Counted from the first letter of the stretch, positions 17,574 to 26,219 are shown. The stretch: 64,000 bases of DNA from Vibrio sp. STUT-A11 (GCF_026000435.1 NZ_AP026764.1:1674001-1738000); one strand, 5' to 3'. Translations and numbers: made by a program. Notes: a model not told the origin generated them from the letters alone.

Positions 17574-19178
17574 ATGGCCATCATAAAAAGTAAAACCAAG
17601 CCAACTGAAGAGTTGTTTCTTTCAAACAAAGCCGCAATGGAAAAGTTGGTGGACAAGCTTCACGCTGATTCCGAAATCATCAAGCAAGGTGGTGGTGAAA
17701 AAGCGATATTACATCAACAAAACAAAGGAAAGCTTCCTGTACGAGCGCGCATAACCAGACTACTCGACGATGAGAGTGAGTTTCTTGAAATCGGCCAGTT
17801 TGCCGCTTGGGAAGTATATGATGAACCCATTCCCTGCGCGGGTGTCGTCGCAGGTATTGGAACGATCAATGGCGTTCAATGCATGGTGGTCGCGAATGAT
17901 CCTTCGGTAAAAGGTGGCACCTACTACCCTCTGACAGTAAAAAAGCATCTGCGAGCGCAAGAAATCGCTCAGCGTTGTCGGCTTCCCTGCGTGTACTTAG
18001 TCGACTCTGGCGGTGCCAACCTGCCTCATCAGGCTGAAGTCTTTCCTGATAGAGACCACTTCGGACGGATTTTCTTTAACCAAGCAAAAATGTCAGCCAA
18101 AGGCATACCTCAAATCGCCGTGGTGATGGGGCTGTGTACTGCGGGGGGCGCGTACGTGCCCGCGATGGCAGACGTTTCCATCATGGTTAAAGAGCAAGGC
18201 ACAATATTTCTCGCCGGACCACCTTTGGTAAAAGCCGCGACTGGAGAGGTCGTCACAGGGGAAGAGCTCGGTGGTGCCGATGTCCACTGCCGAAAATCAG
18301 GAGTGGCAGATTACTACGCAGAAAATGATGAACATGCGTTAATGCTCGCGCGCGAGGCGATTGCCAACGCGAATCAATCCAAAGTACGAAAAACCGAGTA
18401 CTCCATCTTACCGCCCCGTTACAACGCAGAAGAATTGTATGGCATCGTCAATGCTAACCTTCGCTTGTCATTTGACGTTCGCGAAGTCATCGCGCGTATT
18501 GTTGATGACTCTGACTTTGACGAGTTTAAGGCGTTGTATGGCAAAACTCTGGTTTGTGGATTTGCACGAATAGAGAGACATTTAATTGGCATTGTCGCCA
18601 ACAACGGCATTCTGTTTTCTGACTCTTCACAAAAAGGCGCGCACTTTATCGAGCTGTGCGCCAAACGCAAAACCCCCCTACTCTTTTTACAAAATATCAC
18701 TGGCTTTATGGTCGGCAAAAAAGTAGAGGAAGAAGGCATCGCCAAACACGGTGCTAAGCTAGTGATGGCGGTAGCTTGTGCTGAAGTGCCTAAATTTACC
18801 ATCATCATTGGGGGCTCTTATGGCGCAGGGAATTACGGCATGTGCGGCAGAGCTTATGATCCGACTATGATGTGGATGTGGCCAAATGCGCGCATTTCTG
18901 TAATGGGCGGTGAACAAGCCGCTGGCGTGCTAACTCAGGTTCGTAAAGACATAAAAGAACGCCGGGGTGAAAACTGGTCAGAACAAGAAGAGCACACATT
19001 TCGAAAATCGATCATAGACTTATATGAGACACAGGGACACCCGTACTACGCCAGCGCAAGGTTGTGGGATGACGGAATTATTGACCCGAAAGATACTCGC
19101 CAGGTTTTGGCACAAGCGCTTAATGCCGCACTCAACGCACCGATTCAAGACAGTGAGTTTGGCATTTTTCGTATGTAA
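17574..19178 (+). CDS. liuB: Methylcrotonyl-CoA carboxylase carboxyltransferase (beta) subunit
   Basis: A 534-residue biotin-dependent carboxyltransferase. Paired crotonase-like halves are visible, with LVDSGGANLPHQAEVFPDRD and CTAGGAYVPAMAD in the N-terminal half. The C-terminal half has FLQNITGFMVGKK, GAKLVMAVACAEVPK, GSYGAGNYGMCGRAYDP and WMWPNARISVMGG. Length and motifs fit MccB/LiuB. It transfers a carboxyl group from carboxybiotin to 3-methylcrotonyl-CoA and needs a biotin carboxylase/BCCP partner (LiuD). That partner gene is absent from this operon and from the window. AAAAGGAA precedes the ATG. Confidence 0.95.
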   Translation: MAIIKSKTKPTEELFLSNKAAMEKLVDKLHADSEIIKQGGGEKAILHQQNKGKLPVRARITRLLDDESEFLEIGQFAAWEVYDEPIPCAGVVAGIGTINGVQCMVVANDPSVKGGTYYPLTVKKHLRAQEIAQRCRLPCVYLVDSGGANLPHQAEVFPDRDHFGRIFFNQAKMSAKGIPQIAVVMGLCTAGGAYVPAMADVSIMVKEQGTIFLAGPPLVKAATGEVVTGEELGGADVHCRKSGVADYYAENDEHALMLAREAIANANQSKVRKTEYSILPPRYNAEELYGIVNANLRLSFDVREVIARIVDDSDFDEFKALYGKTLVCGFARIERHLIGIVANNGILFSDSSQKGAHFIELCAKRKTPLLFLQNITGFMVGKKVEEEGIAKHGAKLVMAVACAEVPKFTIIIGGSYGAGNYGMCGRAYDPTMMWMWPNARISVMGGEQAAGVLTQVRKDIKERRGENWSEQEEHTFRKSIIDLYETQGHPYYASARLWDDGIIDPKDTRQVLAQALNAALNAPIQDSEFGIFRM

Positions 19179-19234
19179 AAAGCAGAATGTGAAATACAGA
19201 ACATAAATTTGGGAAAGATCGAAAGGACACCTAT

Positions 19235-20080
19235 ATGCACGAACTTCAACCGAGCATTATTCCAAACGCTAAAAGGCAAGATGACGTGCTTTGGCAAGTT
19301 GACCGGTATGGTGTGGCAACCATCACGCTTAACAGGACAAAGAAACACAACGCGTTCGACGCCTGTATGATCGATTTGCTAATACACAGGCTCGATTATC
19401 TGGCATTGAGAAACGACGTTCGGTGTCTGGTTCTGCGGAGTAACGGCGAGCATTTTTCTTCTGGTGCTGATTTAAATTGGATGAAATCCATGGCCAACAG
19501 TACACGCAAGGAGAATGTCATTGATGCGCAAAACCTCGCCCGTTTAATGGAGACGCTGGACACATTCCCGCAACCAACCATCGCCGTTGTGCAAGGATCA
19601 GCATTTGGCGGTGCTTTGGGGTTAATTTGTTGTAGCGACATTGCCATCGCGAGCAAAAGCGCCAATTTTTGTTTAAGTGAAGTCAGACTGGGACTCGTTC
19701 CAGCGACGATCTCTCCCTATGTCATGCGGGCAATGGGAAATAGACAGGCTCGCCGCTTCATATTAAGTGGCGAAGTGATTTCTTCAGATGACGCTGAACG
19801 ATTTGGGATCGTTCATGAAGTCAGGGAACAGAGCGAAATTGACAGCACGCTTAATGAGTTGATTAAGACACTGCTGGTAAACAGCCCTGATGCGATGCGC
19901 CAGGCAAAAACCTTGTGTCACCAATGTCATCAAAACCCGATTGACTCTCATCTTATCCAGTACACGAGCAGATTAATTGCCGATATCCGCGTGTCGCCGC
20001 AGGGACAAGATGGCTTACAAGCGTTTCTCGAAAAACGTCTTCCGCGCTGGATACATAAAGCGGATCCGGAGGAAACATGA
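19235..20080 (+). CDS. liuC: Methylglutaconyl-CoA hydratase (enoyl-CoA hydratase family)
   Basis: A 281-residue crotonase with RSNGEHFSSGADLNWMKSM, VVQGSAFGGALGLICCSDIAIA and LSEVRLGLVPATISPYV, the last typical of LiuC. It hydrates 3-methylglutaconyl-CoA to HMG-CoA. After the usual EKRLPRW end it carries a short tail (IHKADPEET). Its stop overlaps the liuE start by 4 nt (ATGA), so the two are coupled; in most relatives liuD intervenes here. AAAGGACA precedes the start. Confidence 0.92.
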   Translation: MHELQPSIIPNAKRQDDVLWQVDRYGVATITLNRTKKHNAFDACMIDLLIHRLDYLALRNDVRCLVLRSNGEHFSSGADLNWMKSMANSTRKENVIDAQNLARLMETLDTFPQPTIAVVQGSAFGGALGLICCSDIAIASKSANFCLSEVRLGLVPATISPYVMRAMGNRQARRFILSGEVISSDDAERFGIVHEVREQSEIDSTLNELIKTLLVNSPDAMRQAKTLCHQCHQNPIDSHLIQYTSRLIADIRVSPQGQDGLQAFLEKRLPRWIHKADPEET

Positions 20081-20979
20081 CACTCCCTTCAGAGGTAAAA
20101 ATAGTCGAAGTAGGTGCACGAGATGGATTGCAAAATGAGTCACCCGTCTCTACAAGCGCCAAAGTCAGACTGATCAACTTGTTGTCGGACACCGGCTTAA
20201 CTCATATAGAAGCTGGCTCTTTCGTTTCGCCTAAATGGGTTCCGCAAATGTCCGATTCCAAAGCAGTGATGCAGGCTATCTCCCGACGCGGCGACATCAG
20301 TTACTCTGTGCTCGTGCCTAACTTGACAGGCTTTGAGCAAGCGCTGGAGGCTGGAGCAAATCAAATTGCCATTTTTACCTCTTGCTCAGAAGGATTCTGC
20401 GAGCACAACATTAACTGCTCGATCGCAGAAAGCCTGTCTCGATTCGAACCAATGATGAAACAAGCCGCTAAACTTGGTATTCCGGTACGCGGCTATTTAT
20501 CGTGCGTCATCGACTGCCCTTATGACGGAGCGACAACCCCCAAGCAAGTGATGAATGTTGCCACCAATCTCATTGATATGGGCTGCTATGAAGTATCGCT
20601 CGGAGACACAATAGGCACTGGCACGCCAAATCGTGTGGAAGCAATGCTGGAAGCTGTTTTAAAGAATATACCGAGCCAGAAATTAGCCGTTCACTTTCAC
20701 GATACCTGGGGCCAGGCACTTGCCAATATTTATCAGGCATTAATGATGGGCATCGATACCGTTGATAGCAGTGTTGCAGGTATGGGTGGTTGCCCTTACG
20801 CGCACGGTGCGTCAGGGAATGTAGCCACCGAGGATGTTCTATACCTTTGCCGAGGACTGGGAATAGAAACAGGTGTTGATTTAGAACTGCTAGCCAAAGC
20901 AGGTTGGATGATTAGCGACGAGTTACAGCGTCAACCGACATCTAAAGTGTCACTGGCATTGCGTCATCGCTATGAGTAA
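20077..20979 (+). CDS. liuE: Hydroxymethylglutaryl-CoA lyase
   Basis: A 300-residue HMG-CoA lyase of the DRE-TIM metallolyase family. The N-terminal VEVGARDGLQNE has the catalytic Arg and metal-binding Asp. HFHDTWGQALANI carries the two metal-binding histidines, and AGMGGCPYAHGASGN near residue 235 the catalytic cysteine loop. It splits HMG-CoA into acetyl-CoA and acetoacetate, the last step of leucine degradation. GGAGGAAAC lies just before the ATG. No terminator is evident, but a repeat element begins about 60 nt downstream. Confidence 0.95.
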   Translation: MTLPSEVKIVEVGARDGLQNESPVSTSAKVRLINLLSDTGLTHIEAGSFVSPKWVPQMSDSKAVMQAISRRGDISYSVLVPNLTGFEQALEAGANQIAIFTSCSEGFCEHNINCSIAESLSRFEPMMKQAAKLGIPVRGYLSCVIDCPYDGATTPKQVMNVATNLIDMGCYEVSLGDTIGTGTPNRVEAMLEAVLKNIPSQKLAVHFHDTWGQALANIYQALMMGIDTVDSSVAGMGGCPYAHGASGNVATEDVLYLCRGLGIETGVDLELLAKAGWMISDELQRQPTSKVSLALRHRYE

Positions 20980-21042
20980 CAGAAACGATGTAAACTCGTT
21001 TGTTTCACAACAAAATCCATCACTTACCAATTTATCTTCACA

Positions 21043-21078
21043 GTCATTCCGAGGAGCCAGAGCGACATCAGTAATCTA
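21043..21078 (-). repeat. Interspersed 36-bp repeat, copy B
   Basis: On the minus strand this segment matches 2528-2563 at 33 of 36 positions, differing at one single site and one dinucleotide. It lies between liuE and the EamA transporter gene, again outside coding sequence. Confidence 0.65.
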
Positions 21079-21100
21079 TTTAAGCCAAGCTTGGCAGTCA

Positions 21101-21979
21101 CTAAATACGCTTCGGAAAACGGAATCTACCACCAGTGCGATAAATAACGAGAGAAAACAAAATGAGCAGACAACCAATAAGTTTGTTGGTCGTCAGTACT
21201 TCACCATACCAAAGGATACTCAATACTACTGTCCATACTGGCTCTAAAATCATAATCAGAGCGGCATTCCCCGCTTGCACAAACTTCTGCCCCATCGTTT
21301 GCATTACATAGCGTAAGCTGGTCGCAAGCAAGGTACTGAGTGCAAACCACCACCAAATTGGTGCATCAACTTCGCCAGGAAGTGACTCCATAAAATAGGA
21401 GACCACTAAACCAAGACAACCCGCAGAGAATAACTGCAAACAAGTTAACAATAAAACAGGTAACTTCTGTGAGTACTTACTGTTTACATTAAAGTGTAAT
21501 GCCAAGAGAAGAGCCGCACCAAGAAACCAAAATTGACTTGCAGACTGCTTCCACCCGTCTGCCAAGGAAAGAAAGGCTAAACCAATAACAGCTATTGGTA
21601 ATGAGAACCAAAATATACGCTGCGGCCGTTGACGAAACATTACCCAGGCGACAATAGGAACAAACAACATCGACAGGCTCATGATGAATGCGCCCTCGCC
21701 TAACGTATCACTGATCGAAACCGCGTAGATCCATGTCATTACCGCGCTACCTAACAGTAAGCCGACGCCACTTGCTGACAACACATCACTCATCTTCGCT
21801 GATAAAAGGGGGCGGTAACACAGAGGCAGCAAACAAAGCGCTGCGATAGTAAATCGCGAACCGATAAAGCCAAAAGGTGGCAAGCCTTGTATGGTCTCTT
21901 TAGAGAAAATCCAGCCAAGTGCCGCAATCATGGTAGTTGCAATAAGAATGATGGTCGCTTTATGTTCTGAGTTAAGCAT
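21101..21979 (-). CDS. EamA/DMT-family transporter
   Basis: About 292 residues with ten predicted membrane helices in two EamA repeats, as in RhaT/YdcZ-like drug-metabolite transporters. The first helix region IAALGWIFSKETIQGLPPFGFIGSRF carries the conserved proline and arginine, seen here in pieces, and the second repeat ends with WTVVLSILWYGEVLTTNKLIG. Substrate is unknown; relatives export amino acids or metabolites. The ORF can extend to a TTG at 21991, but the ATG at 21979 (MLNSEHKAT) is the more natural start. Convergent with liuE. Confidence 0.85.
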   Translation of the reverse strand: MLNSEHKATIILIATTMIAALGWIFSKETIQGLPPFGFIGSRFTIAALCLLPLCYRPLLSAKMSDVLSASGVGLLLGSAVMTWIYAVSISDTLGEGAFIMSLSMLFVPIVAWVMFRQRPQRIFWFSLPIAVIGLAFLSLADGWKQSASQFWFLGAALLLALHFNVNSKYSQKLPVLLLTCLQLFSAGCLGLVVSYFMESLPGEVDAPIWWWFALSTLLATSLRYVMQTMGQKFVQAGNAALIMILEPVWTVVLSILWYGEVLTTNKLIGCLLILFSLVIYRTGGRFRFPKRI

Positions 21980-22164
21980 AATTACCCACAAAAATACTCG
22001 GTAACGAGTTCGATAGACGAGCTCTTGACGTCGAGAAAATCGATGAAAGTTATTGTTTAAGAGTCACAAATACAGGCAAGAAATGAATAAAGAATGGAAC
22101 ATGCTGACGTTTGCGAGACACAATTACTATACATGAAACTAACAATTTCAAAAGCGTTAATCCG

Positions 22165-22190
22165 CGCCAGATCACATTACGTATCTGGCG
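22165..22190. terminator. Hairpin downstream of the chemoreceptor gene
   Basis: CGCCAGAT (22165-22172) pairs perfectly with ATCTGGCG (22183-22190) around a 10-nt loop, 36 nt past the chemoreceptor stop. No T-run follows on the minus strand, so termination is only probable. Confidence 0.4.
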
Positions 22191-22225
22191 AGGAAACATC
22201 ACTCACAATTGCAAGTAAGACGTTA

Positions 22226-23539
22226 TTAGAGCGTGCGATTGAACTGAGCAACCGCCTCAACAACACGGCTTGCGCCATCTTGAATATCATTCATGACTTT
22301 GCCTGCTTTCTCAGACAACTCAAGGGTATTCAGCGCATCTTTTTGGCATTGTGAAATCAAATCGACAGCGTTATTGGTGCGCTCGAGATTTTCTTTCACC
22401 ATCGTGACAATATCGTCAGTCGTCGTATTGGTACGAAGTGCAAGTTGTCTTACTTCATCCGCAACAACCGCAAAACCTCGTCCATTCTCTCCTGCTCGAG
22501 CCGCCTCGATCGCAGCGTTCAACGCAAGCAGATTGGTTTGATCGGCAATACCACTGATATTCCTTACCAACTCGCTAATTTTCGCTGAGTGACCTTTGAG
22601 CTCCTCAATCGCGGCATTGGCTTGCTCCATTTGTCTTGAGAGCATTTGCATATTCTCAACCGTTTCACCAGTCACTTGCTGACCTTGAATCGTTTGAGTT
22701 CCGGTCTCTTTCGACACTTCATTCGCTAAATGAGCAGCTTGCGCCATCGACTGCTCTTGAAGAACTTGTTCGGTAATATCCGTAGCAAACTTCACTACCT
22801 TATACAATTCTCCCCTATCGTTATGGATTGGATTATAAGAAGCCTCTAACCATACGAATTCACCAAAACGATTTAACCTTTTAAAACGCTCAGAGACAAA
22901 CTGCCCACTAGATAATTTATGCCAAAACTCCTGATAGGCCTGAGAGTTTGCTTCTTCCTGATCACAGAAAATTCGGTGATGTTTCCCCGTGACTTGTTCC
23001 GACGTATAGCCCATTGTTTTGAGGAAGTTATCATTCGCTTTGAGAACGACACCATCCAAACTAAACTCAATGACCGCCATAGAGCGATTCAATGCGTTGA
23101 GCATATCTTCTTGCTCACGAGAGGCTTTGATTGTTCTAGTCAATTCTGACGCGCACACAACAAAACGGGTAACTTTACCACTGACATCAAAGATCGGTTG
23201 CACCATTGAGCGTAGCCACGCTTCTTCACCATCCCCTTTAGAAACCTGCATAGCGCCATTCCAAAAGATTTGGGTTAACACGGCCTGCTTCATCCGTTGA
23301 AAGTGCGCTGTATTTCTCGCTTTAAATGGAACGAGTTCAGTGATGTGCTTTGCCAATACCTCGTGCTCAGTTAGGTTCATCTGCTGCACAAAGTTCTGGT
23401 TAACAGACGTAATATTACCCTCTGGGTCAAGGGAGAGCATTAACATGTCCTGATCAAGACTTTGATGCACTTGGGTAAGACTGTAGAGCTCTTGTTTTAA
23501 TTGCTGATTTTCTTTTTGAAGCGACTTACTAAAAAACAT
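22226..23539 (-). CDS. Soluble PAS-PAS methyl-accepting chemotaxis protein (BdlA-like)
   Basis: About 437 residues with no membrane segment. A short coiled N-terminus (KSLQKENQQLKQELYSLTQ) leads into two PAS domains, the first near LMLSLDPEGNITSVNQNF and the second near VIEFSLDGVVLKANDNFLKT with a PAC motif EFVWLEASYNPIHN. A methyl-accepting signalling hairpin follows, with tip ENGRGFAVVADEVRQLALRT. This layout matches BdlA of Pseudomonas, a biofilm-dispersion chemoreceptor, and Aer-like soluble receptors. It probably senses redox or a small ligand and signals to CheA. The start MFFSKSLQ has AAGGGA upstream; the frame extends to 23572. Confidence 0.88.
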   Translation of the reverse strand: MFFSKSLQKENQQLKQELYSLTQVHQSLDQDMLMLSLDPEGNITSVNQNFVQQMNLTEHEVLAKHITELVPFKARNTAHFQRMKQAVLTQIFWNGAMQVSKGDGEEAWLRSMVQPIFDVSGKVTRFVVCASELTRTIKASREQEDMLNALNRSMAVIEFSLDGVVLKANDNFLKTMGYTSEQVTGKHHRIFCDQEEANSQAYQEFWHKLSSGQFVSERFKRLNRFGEFVWLEASYNPIHNDRGELYKVVKFATDITEQVLQEQSMAQAAHLANEVSKETGTQTIQGQQVTGETVENMQMLSRQMEQANAAIEELKGHSAKISELVRNISGIADQTNLLALNAAIEAARAGENGRGFAVVADEVRQLALRTNTTTDDIVTMVKENLERTNNAVDLISQCQKDALNTLELSEKAGKVMNDIQDGASRVVEAVAQFNRTL

Positions 23540-23764
23540 GACTTCCCTTATAAGGCCTATTTTGATTGTCAAAAGCTCAGTAATTTAATGACGTTAAGTA
23601 GTGTTCGTGATTGATTACAAACAAGTCACGAAATTATACATTCATCACATGTACATCACAAAAAAATGCAACCATACAATTAGTATGTGACTTACTTATC
23701 TTTGAGGTGCCATCGGGTTCTACTCGCTTAACTCGGTTTCTAAAACTGGTGGTGCGGTTCATTA

Positions 23765-23780
23765 TGTGAAAATGGTCACA
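23765..23780. promoter_or_regulatory. CRP binding site, perfect core
   Basis: TGTGA-AAATGG-TCACA is an exact match to the CRP consensus half-sites with the correct 6-bp spacer. It lies in the divergent region between the chemoreceptor (start 23539) and the small RHH-like gene (start 23892), so either or both could be under cAMP control. Confidence 0.75.
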
Positions 23781-23855
23781 CTTCAACAGTAAAAGACACG
23801 ACTTTTCCTCAAATTTGGCTAACCAACTTGCGCACATAAAGTGCCTATACTAAAG

Positions 23856-23870
23856 ATATACAATGTATAT
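23856..23870. promoter_or_regulatory. Palindromic operator before the small RHH-like gene
   Basis: ATATACA-A-TGTATAT is a perfect 7-1-7 inverted repeat 22 nt before the start codon of the 58-residue gene. Short palindromes of this kind are typical autoregulatory sites for ribbon-helix-helix proteins; that link is inference. TATACA inside it also resembles a -10 box. Confidence 0.5.
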
Positions 23871-23891
23871 ACACTTTTGTTGAGTGATGAT

Positions 23892-24068
23892 ATGAGTAAA
23901 AAGAAATCATCAAATAAAAAGGATTGCCAACTAGTTGTGCGTATCAATCGGGAGGAACGTGACGACTTCATCTCTATCTGTGAAGATATAGATACGTCTG
24001 CCGCTAGAGAAGTCCGGAAATTTATTAAGCAGTTTATTGCTACTCACAAAAGCGTACGTACTGAATAG
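23892..24068 (+). CDS. Small ribbon-helix-helix-like protein, 58 residues
   Basis: I do not recognise a named family. The protein starts with a basic tail (MSKKKSSNKKD), followed by CQLVVRINREERDDF as a candidate beta-strand, then ISICEDIDTSAAREVRKFIK as a helix-turn-helix stretch and a basic end. The strand-helix-helix order with a conserved-looking V-x-I/V-x pattern is what an Arc/CopG-type ribbon-helix-helix DNA-binding protein shows. A longer frame begins at 23841, but it would start inside the palindrome at 23856. Preceded by a perfect CRP site and a palindrome, and followed after 59 nt by a gene for a 30-residue lysine-rich peptide. Confidence 0.65.
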   Translation: MSKKKSSNKKDCQLVVRINREERDDFISICEDIDTSAAREVRKFIKQFIATHKSVRTE

Positions 24069-24127
24069 CCTTGAAAAATGTGGTTTAGGGCAGAAACTCG
24101 CATCAACATAAACTAACGGAGTAAATA

Positions 24128-24220
24128 ATGGCAAAAACAACAAAGAAAGAGCTTAAAAAATCACTGAAAAAAGCAAAAGCGAAAGTAAAGAAAATTAAAA
24201 AAGCGATTAAGAAAGTTTAA
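24128..24220 (+). CDS. 30-residue lysine-rich amphipathic peptide
   Basis: Half of the 30 residues are lysine (15 K). The sequence repeats K-K-x-hydrophobic units (KKELKKSLKKAKAKVKKIKK), which would form a cationic amphipathic helix. The ribosome binding site is strong: GGAG at 24118-24121, 6 nt before the ATG. A stable hairpin follows 21 nt after the stop, giving a complete small transcription unit with the RHH-like gene upstream. Such peptides can bind nucleic acid or membranes; histone-like, antimicrobial or type I toxin-like roles are all possible and none is shown. Too short for most gene finders. Confidence 0.6.
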   Translation: MAKTTKKELKKSLKKAKAKVKKIKKAIKKV

Positions 24221-24241
24221 TTTTAAGCTTGAATAATCTTG

Positions 24242-24275
24242 GTAAAGAAGCCGCCATACTCTGGCGGCTCTTTAC
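24242..24275 (+). terminator. Hairpin after the lysine-rich peptide gene
   Basis: AGCCGCCA (24249-24256) pairs with TGGCGGCT (24262-24269); GTAAAG/CTTTAC extends the stem beyond one bulged A. The stem is long and GC-rich, with no long T-run after it. Confidence 0.6.
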
Positions 24276-24479
24276 GTTATAGGCAGAGACACCTGTTTTT
24301 CTTGGGTAAGTGCAATACGTCAAACATTTGCGCTACTTTTTCTACCGAAGCTCGGTGTTTATGCCCAAATCACATTTTGAATGAAAGCTTGTTACTTTCA
24401 GAAAAAATCACAGTGTTGTAACAATTGCCTTTTATGCTTCCGTGGATACGAAACCAGTTAATTGATTTAGAGAACGGGC

Positions 24480-24950
24480 ATGAAGATATTATTCGTTTGT
24501 AAACACAATGCGAGCAGAAGTATTTTGGCCGAAGCCATTGCAAAACAACATCTGCCAAGTCACTTCCAAATTGCGAGTGGTGGTAGCCATCCTAAAGGTG
24601 AGATTAATCCGCGTATTGCCAATTATTTACGAACGCATGATATCGATCCATCGCAGTTTCAGAGTACATCTTGGGAAGAGCGACTTAGCTTCCATCCAGA
24701 CCTCATCATCACCGTTTGCGATAAAATTCACAACGAAACGTGCCCCAATTGGTTGTCATCAGGAATACGTGTTGCTTGGGATCTTGAATCCTTACCAGAC
24801 GCCGAAGCTTCAGAGACTGCATTTAATTCTCATTGCGATAAAATATTCGCGTCGCTTGAAAAACGTATCAAAGCACTAGGCTCAATAAATTTTGAGTCAC
24901 TGAATGATGAAGAAATTAAACACTGCGTTTCCGAGCTGGCATCCATTTAG
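24480..24950 (+). CDS. ArsC-type low-molecular-weight phosphatase/arsenate reductase, copy 1
   Basis: A 156-residue protein of the low-molecular-weight tyrosine phosphatase/ArsC fold. The P-loop C7-x5-R13 is seen as CKHNASRS. A second cysteine C80 and third C88 (TVCDKIHNETCPNW) stand where thioredoxin-coupled arsenate reductases keep their redox pair, though spaced by eight rather than seven residues. This favours arsenate reduction to arsenite. It lies directly upstream of pstSCAB, the system through which arsenate enters cells. A related copy follows the pst genes. Phosphatase activity on a protein or small molecule is the alternative. Confidence 0.75.
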   Translation: MKILFVCKHNASRSILAEAIAKQHLPSHFQIASGGSHPKGEINPRIANYLRTHDIDPSQFQSTSWEERLSFHPDLIITVCDKIHNETCPNWLSSGIRVAWDLESLPDAEASETAFNSHCDKIFASLEKRIKALGSINFESLNDEEIKHCVSELASI

Positions 24951-25002
24951 CTTATCCATTCAGCTAAAGTACTCTTAAGATACTGAGCAAAAAGCACAAA
25001 CA

Positions 25003-25039
25003 AAATGAAGGGCCATCTTTTTGATGTAACCCTTCATTT
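25003..25039. terminator. Hairpin between arsC-like copy 1 and pstS
   Basis: AAATGAAGGG pairs with CCCTTCATTT (about 25003-25012 and 25030-25039), with an inner CATC/GATG stem around a TTTTT loop. It probably ends the upstream transcript, making pstS the first gene of its own unit. Confidence 0.6.
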
Positions 25040-25183
25040 CACTTCACCACAACTAAACTGTCAGAGATCTACTCCCTCACTCATCTCTCTTTATGAATAT
25101 TTGGTTACCATCCTGGACAGCTTGTGGCTCATAGCTCCTACCTTGGCTACTTTAATAGCAGCACGCAAAGTAAGGAGACTATC

Positions 25184-26215
25184 ATGCGTAAGTTTGTACT
25201 TGGATCAATCTTGGCAACCAGTGTCATATTGGCTTCGCCGTATACCTTTGCCAGAGATCAGATAAGCATCGTCGGCTCATCTACCGTCTACCCTTTTGCT
25301 ACCGTCGTCGCGGAGCGATTTGGTAAATCAACCAGCTTCTCTGTGCCTAAAATAGAATCTACTGGGTCAGGTGGTGGTTTAAAATTGTTTTGTGCTGGAG
25401 TTGGTGAAAACTCGCCGGATATCACCAATGCGTCACGCAAAATCAAAGCATCTGAAATTGACCTTTGCAAACAAAATGGTGTCAGCGAAATTGTAGAAAT
25501 CAAAATTGGTTACGATGGCATCGCCTTTGCGAACTCGATTAATTCTCCGCAAATGGATGTATCTATCCAAGAACTCTACATGGCGTTAGCGAAGGTACTT
25601 CCAAATGAAAACGGCAACTTGATACCCAACCCATACACGACGTGGAAACAAATCAATAGTGATTTGCCGGATGTGAAAATTGAAGTGCTTGGTCCACCTC
25701 CAACTTCAGGGACTCGTGATGCGTTTGTTGAGCTAGTGATGGAAGCAGGATGTGATAGCAATCCAGTGATGAAAGAAATGAGTAAATCAAACGCTGAACA
25801 ACATAAAGCGGCATGCCAAGGTATCCGTGAAGATGGTGCTTTTATAGAAGCTGGTGAAAATGACAATTTGATTGTTCAAAAGCTATCGAGCAATCCAGCA
25901 GCTTTCGGTATTTTTGGGTTCAGTTTCCTCGATCAAAATCGTGACAAAGTACAGGGTGCAAAAATAAACGGCATCGAGCCAACGTTTGAAGCCATTGGTG
26001 ATGGTTCGTACCCCGTATCCCGTTCGCTGTTCTTCTACGTCAAAAAAGCACACGTTGGCGTGATCCCGGGAATAGCAGAATACGTGAACGCGTTCACTCA
26101 AGAAGACGCAATCGGTGAAGAAGGTTACCTTACCGACCGTGGCTTAATTCCACTGCCAATGAACGAATGGAAAACAGTAAGAAGTAGTGCTGAAAATTTA
26201 ACACCGAATTTATGA
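25184..26215 (+). CDS. pstS: Phosphate ABC transporter periplasmic binding protein
   Basis: A 343-residue PstS. The signal peptide covers about residues 1-23 with cleavage after TFA. Ligand-binding features include IVGSSTVYPFATVVAERF, ESTGSGGGLKLFC and GPPPTSGTRDAFVEL, which carry the phosphate-contacting Ser/Thr/Arg residues. It captures phosphate in the periplasm for PstCAB. The start MRKFVLGS has AGGAG 6 nt upstream; the frame extends 20 codons further without a signal-like beginning. A possible half Pho box (CTGTCA, 25058-25063) is too weak to call. Confidence 0.93.
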   Translation: MRKFVLGSILATSVILASPYTFARDQISIVGSSTVYPFATVVAERFGKSTSFSVPKIESTGSGGGLKLFCAGVGENSPDITNASRKIKASEIDLCKQNGVSEIVEIKIGYDGIAFANSINSPQMDVSIQELYMALAKVLPNENGNLIPNPYTTWKQINSDLPDVKIEVLGPPPTSGTRDAFVELVMEAGCDSNPVMKEMSKSNAEQHKAACQGIREDGAFIEAGENDNLIVQKLSSNPAAFGIFGFSFLDQNRDKVQGAKINGIEPTFEAIGDGSYPVSRSLFFYVKKAHVGVIPGIAEYVNAFTQEDAIGEEGYLTDRGLIPLPMNEWKTVRSSAENLTPNL

Positions 26216-26219
26216 TGTT

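Noticed and set aside
20972..21247. 91-codon frame after liuE
   Set aside because: It overlaps the dispersed repeat and the end of the opposite transporter gene and has no ribosome binding site or family character.
25058..25075. Possible Pho box before pstS (CTGTCA followed by a poor second half)
   Set aside because: Only one half-site fits the PhoB consensus; not enough to call a site.
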